Source of the DNA: Flaviflexus huanghaiensis
GTDB lineage: Bacteria; Actinomycetota; Actinomycetes; Actinomycetales; Actinomycetaceae
Length of the DNA stretch: 64,000 nucleotides
Direction of reading: 5' to 3'
Assembly: GCF_014118685.1 (NCBI RefSeq)
Contig: NZ_JACFAK010000010.1
Coordinates: 44,530-108,529 of the forward strand
Shown here in pieces: positions 63,869-64,000 of this stretch. Each line of letters starts with the position of its first letter. The first letter of the stretch is position 1. The notes beneath the pieces were generated by a model. It worked only from the letters and a program-made list of their open reading frames with translations, searched no databases and was not told the origin of the DNA. Both the position numbers and the translations under genes were made by a program.

Positions 63869-64000
63869 CTAGCTGTGATGTCCAGGCAGGTTGTTCAGTC
63901 TGCTGATGGGCGTGGCCCTGATTGCGGAGTGGTGCCTGTGGTGATTATAGAAGTGCAGCCATCCGGGAAGCGCGTCCCGCCGCTCGGTCTCTGAGGTGTA
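63869..64000 (-). mobile_element. IS481-type transposase, C-terminal end (cut by window edge)
   Basis: The last 43 codons read LPGWLHFYNHHRHHSAIRAT followed by PISRLNNLPGHHS and a stop, the typical end of IS481-family DDE transposases. The rest of the element lies beyond the window. Whether it is intact cannot be seen, and no terminal repeat was confidently placed. Confidence 0.85.

Noticed and set aside
1..64000. CRISPR array, prophage or rRNA genes
   Set aside because: No regularly spaced direct repeats, phage structural genes or rRNA-like sequence were found on reading the window.

Overview
This window reads as chromosome from a high-GC actinobacterium, most likely a member of the Actinomycetales and possibly Actinomycetaceae. 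The lineage is inferred from a degenerate PriA, an mIHF-type integration host factor next to gmk, a fused AroK-AroB, long-form HisG, many GTG/TTG starts and the actinobacterial order rarA-rpsD-DUF948-alaS-ruvX-mltG-aro-efp-nusB-pyr-mihF-gmk-rpoZ-coaBC-metK-priA-fmt-rsmB-rpe. Almost everything from base 1631 to 60280 lies on the minus strand. No rRNA, tRNA or CRISPR array was seen.

Layout. Bases 1-10182 hold the start of a WYL regulator, a DUF3866 protein, a CmtR-like metal sensor with its P1B-type ATPase, two MFS exporters and a large Fe-S nuclease/helicase of the TM0106 type. Bases 10291-22832 form an accessory metabolic island very like the enterobacterial carnitine (cai/fix) system: fixABCX, a divergent TetR regulator, a YaaU-type transporter, a MaoC-type hydratase, CaiC, CaiB, CaiA, an HSL-type esterase and a second MFS transporter. 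CaiA, CaiB, FixABCX and YaaU resemble their E. coli counterparts along their whole length. CaiD and the BCCT carrier CaiT are absent, and a hotdog hydratase and an MFS carrier stand in their places. The expected pathway is CoA activation of carnitine or crotonobetaine, hydratase interconversion, and reduction by CaiA using electrons delivered through FixABCX. A 673-base gene-poor gap follows.

Bases 23506-27733 carry hisE-hisG-PH protein, then an FMN-riboswitch-controlled riboflavin uptake pair (ribX, ribY) and rpe. Bases 27747-37442 carry rsmB, fmt, a DUF4230 protein (the only plus-strand gene in this stretch), priA, metK, coaBC, rpoZ, gmk, mihF and pyrF. Bases 37439-44652 are the pyrimidine operon pyrR-pyrB-pyrC-carA-carB-pyrF, whose genes overlap by 1-4 bases, preceded by a PyrR-binding RNA hairpin that contains the pyrR ribosome binding site.

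Bases 44868-58670 carry nusB and efp, an inserted flavin amine oxidase/PadR pair, the shikimate genes (an inactive-looking shikimate kinase homologue, aroKB fusion, aroC, aroE) with a prepilin peptidase, then mltG, ruvX, alaS, a DUF948 protein and rpsD. rarA ends the core block. On the plus strand from 60519 there is a strong promoter, an intrinsic terminator in the leader, and an operon encoding an FGGY sugar kinase, a GlpP-family antiterminator and a D-2-hydroxyacid dehydrogenase. This looks like a self-controlled antitermination circuit. The window ends inside an IS481-type transposase.
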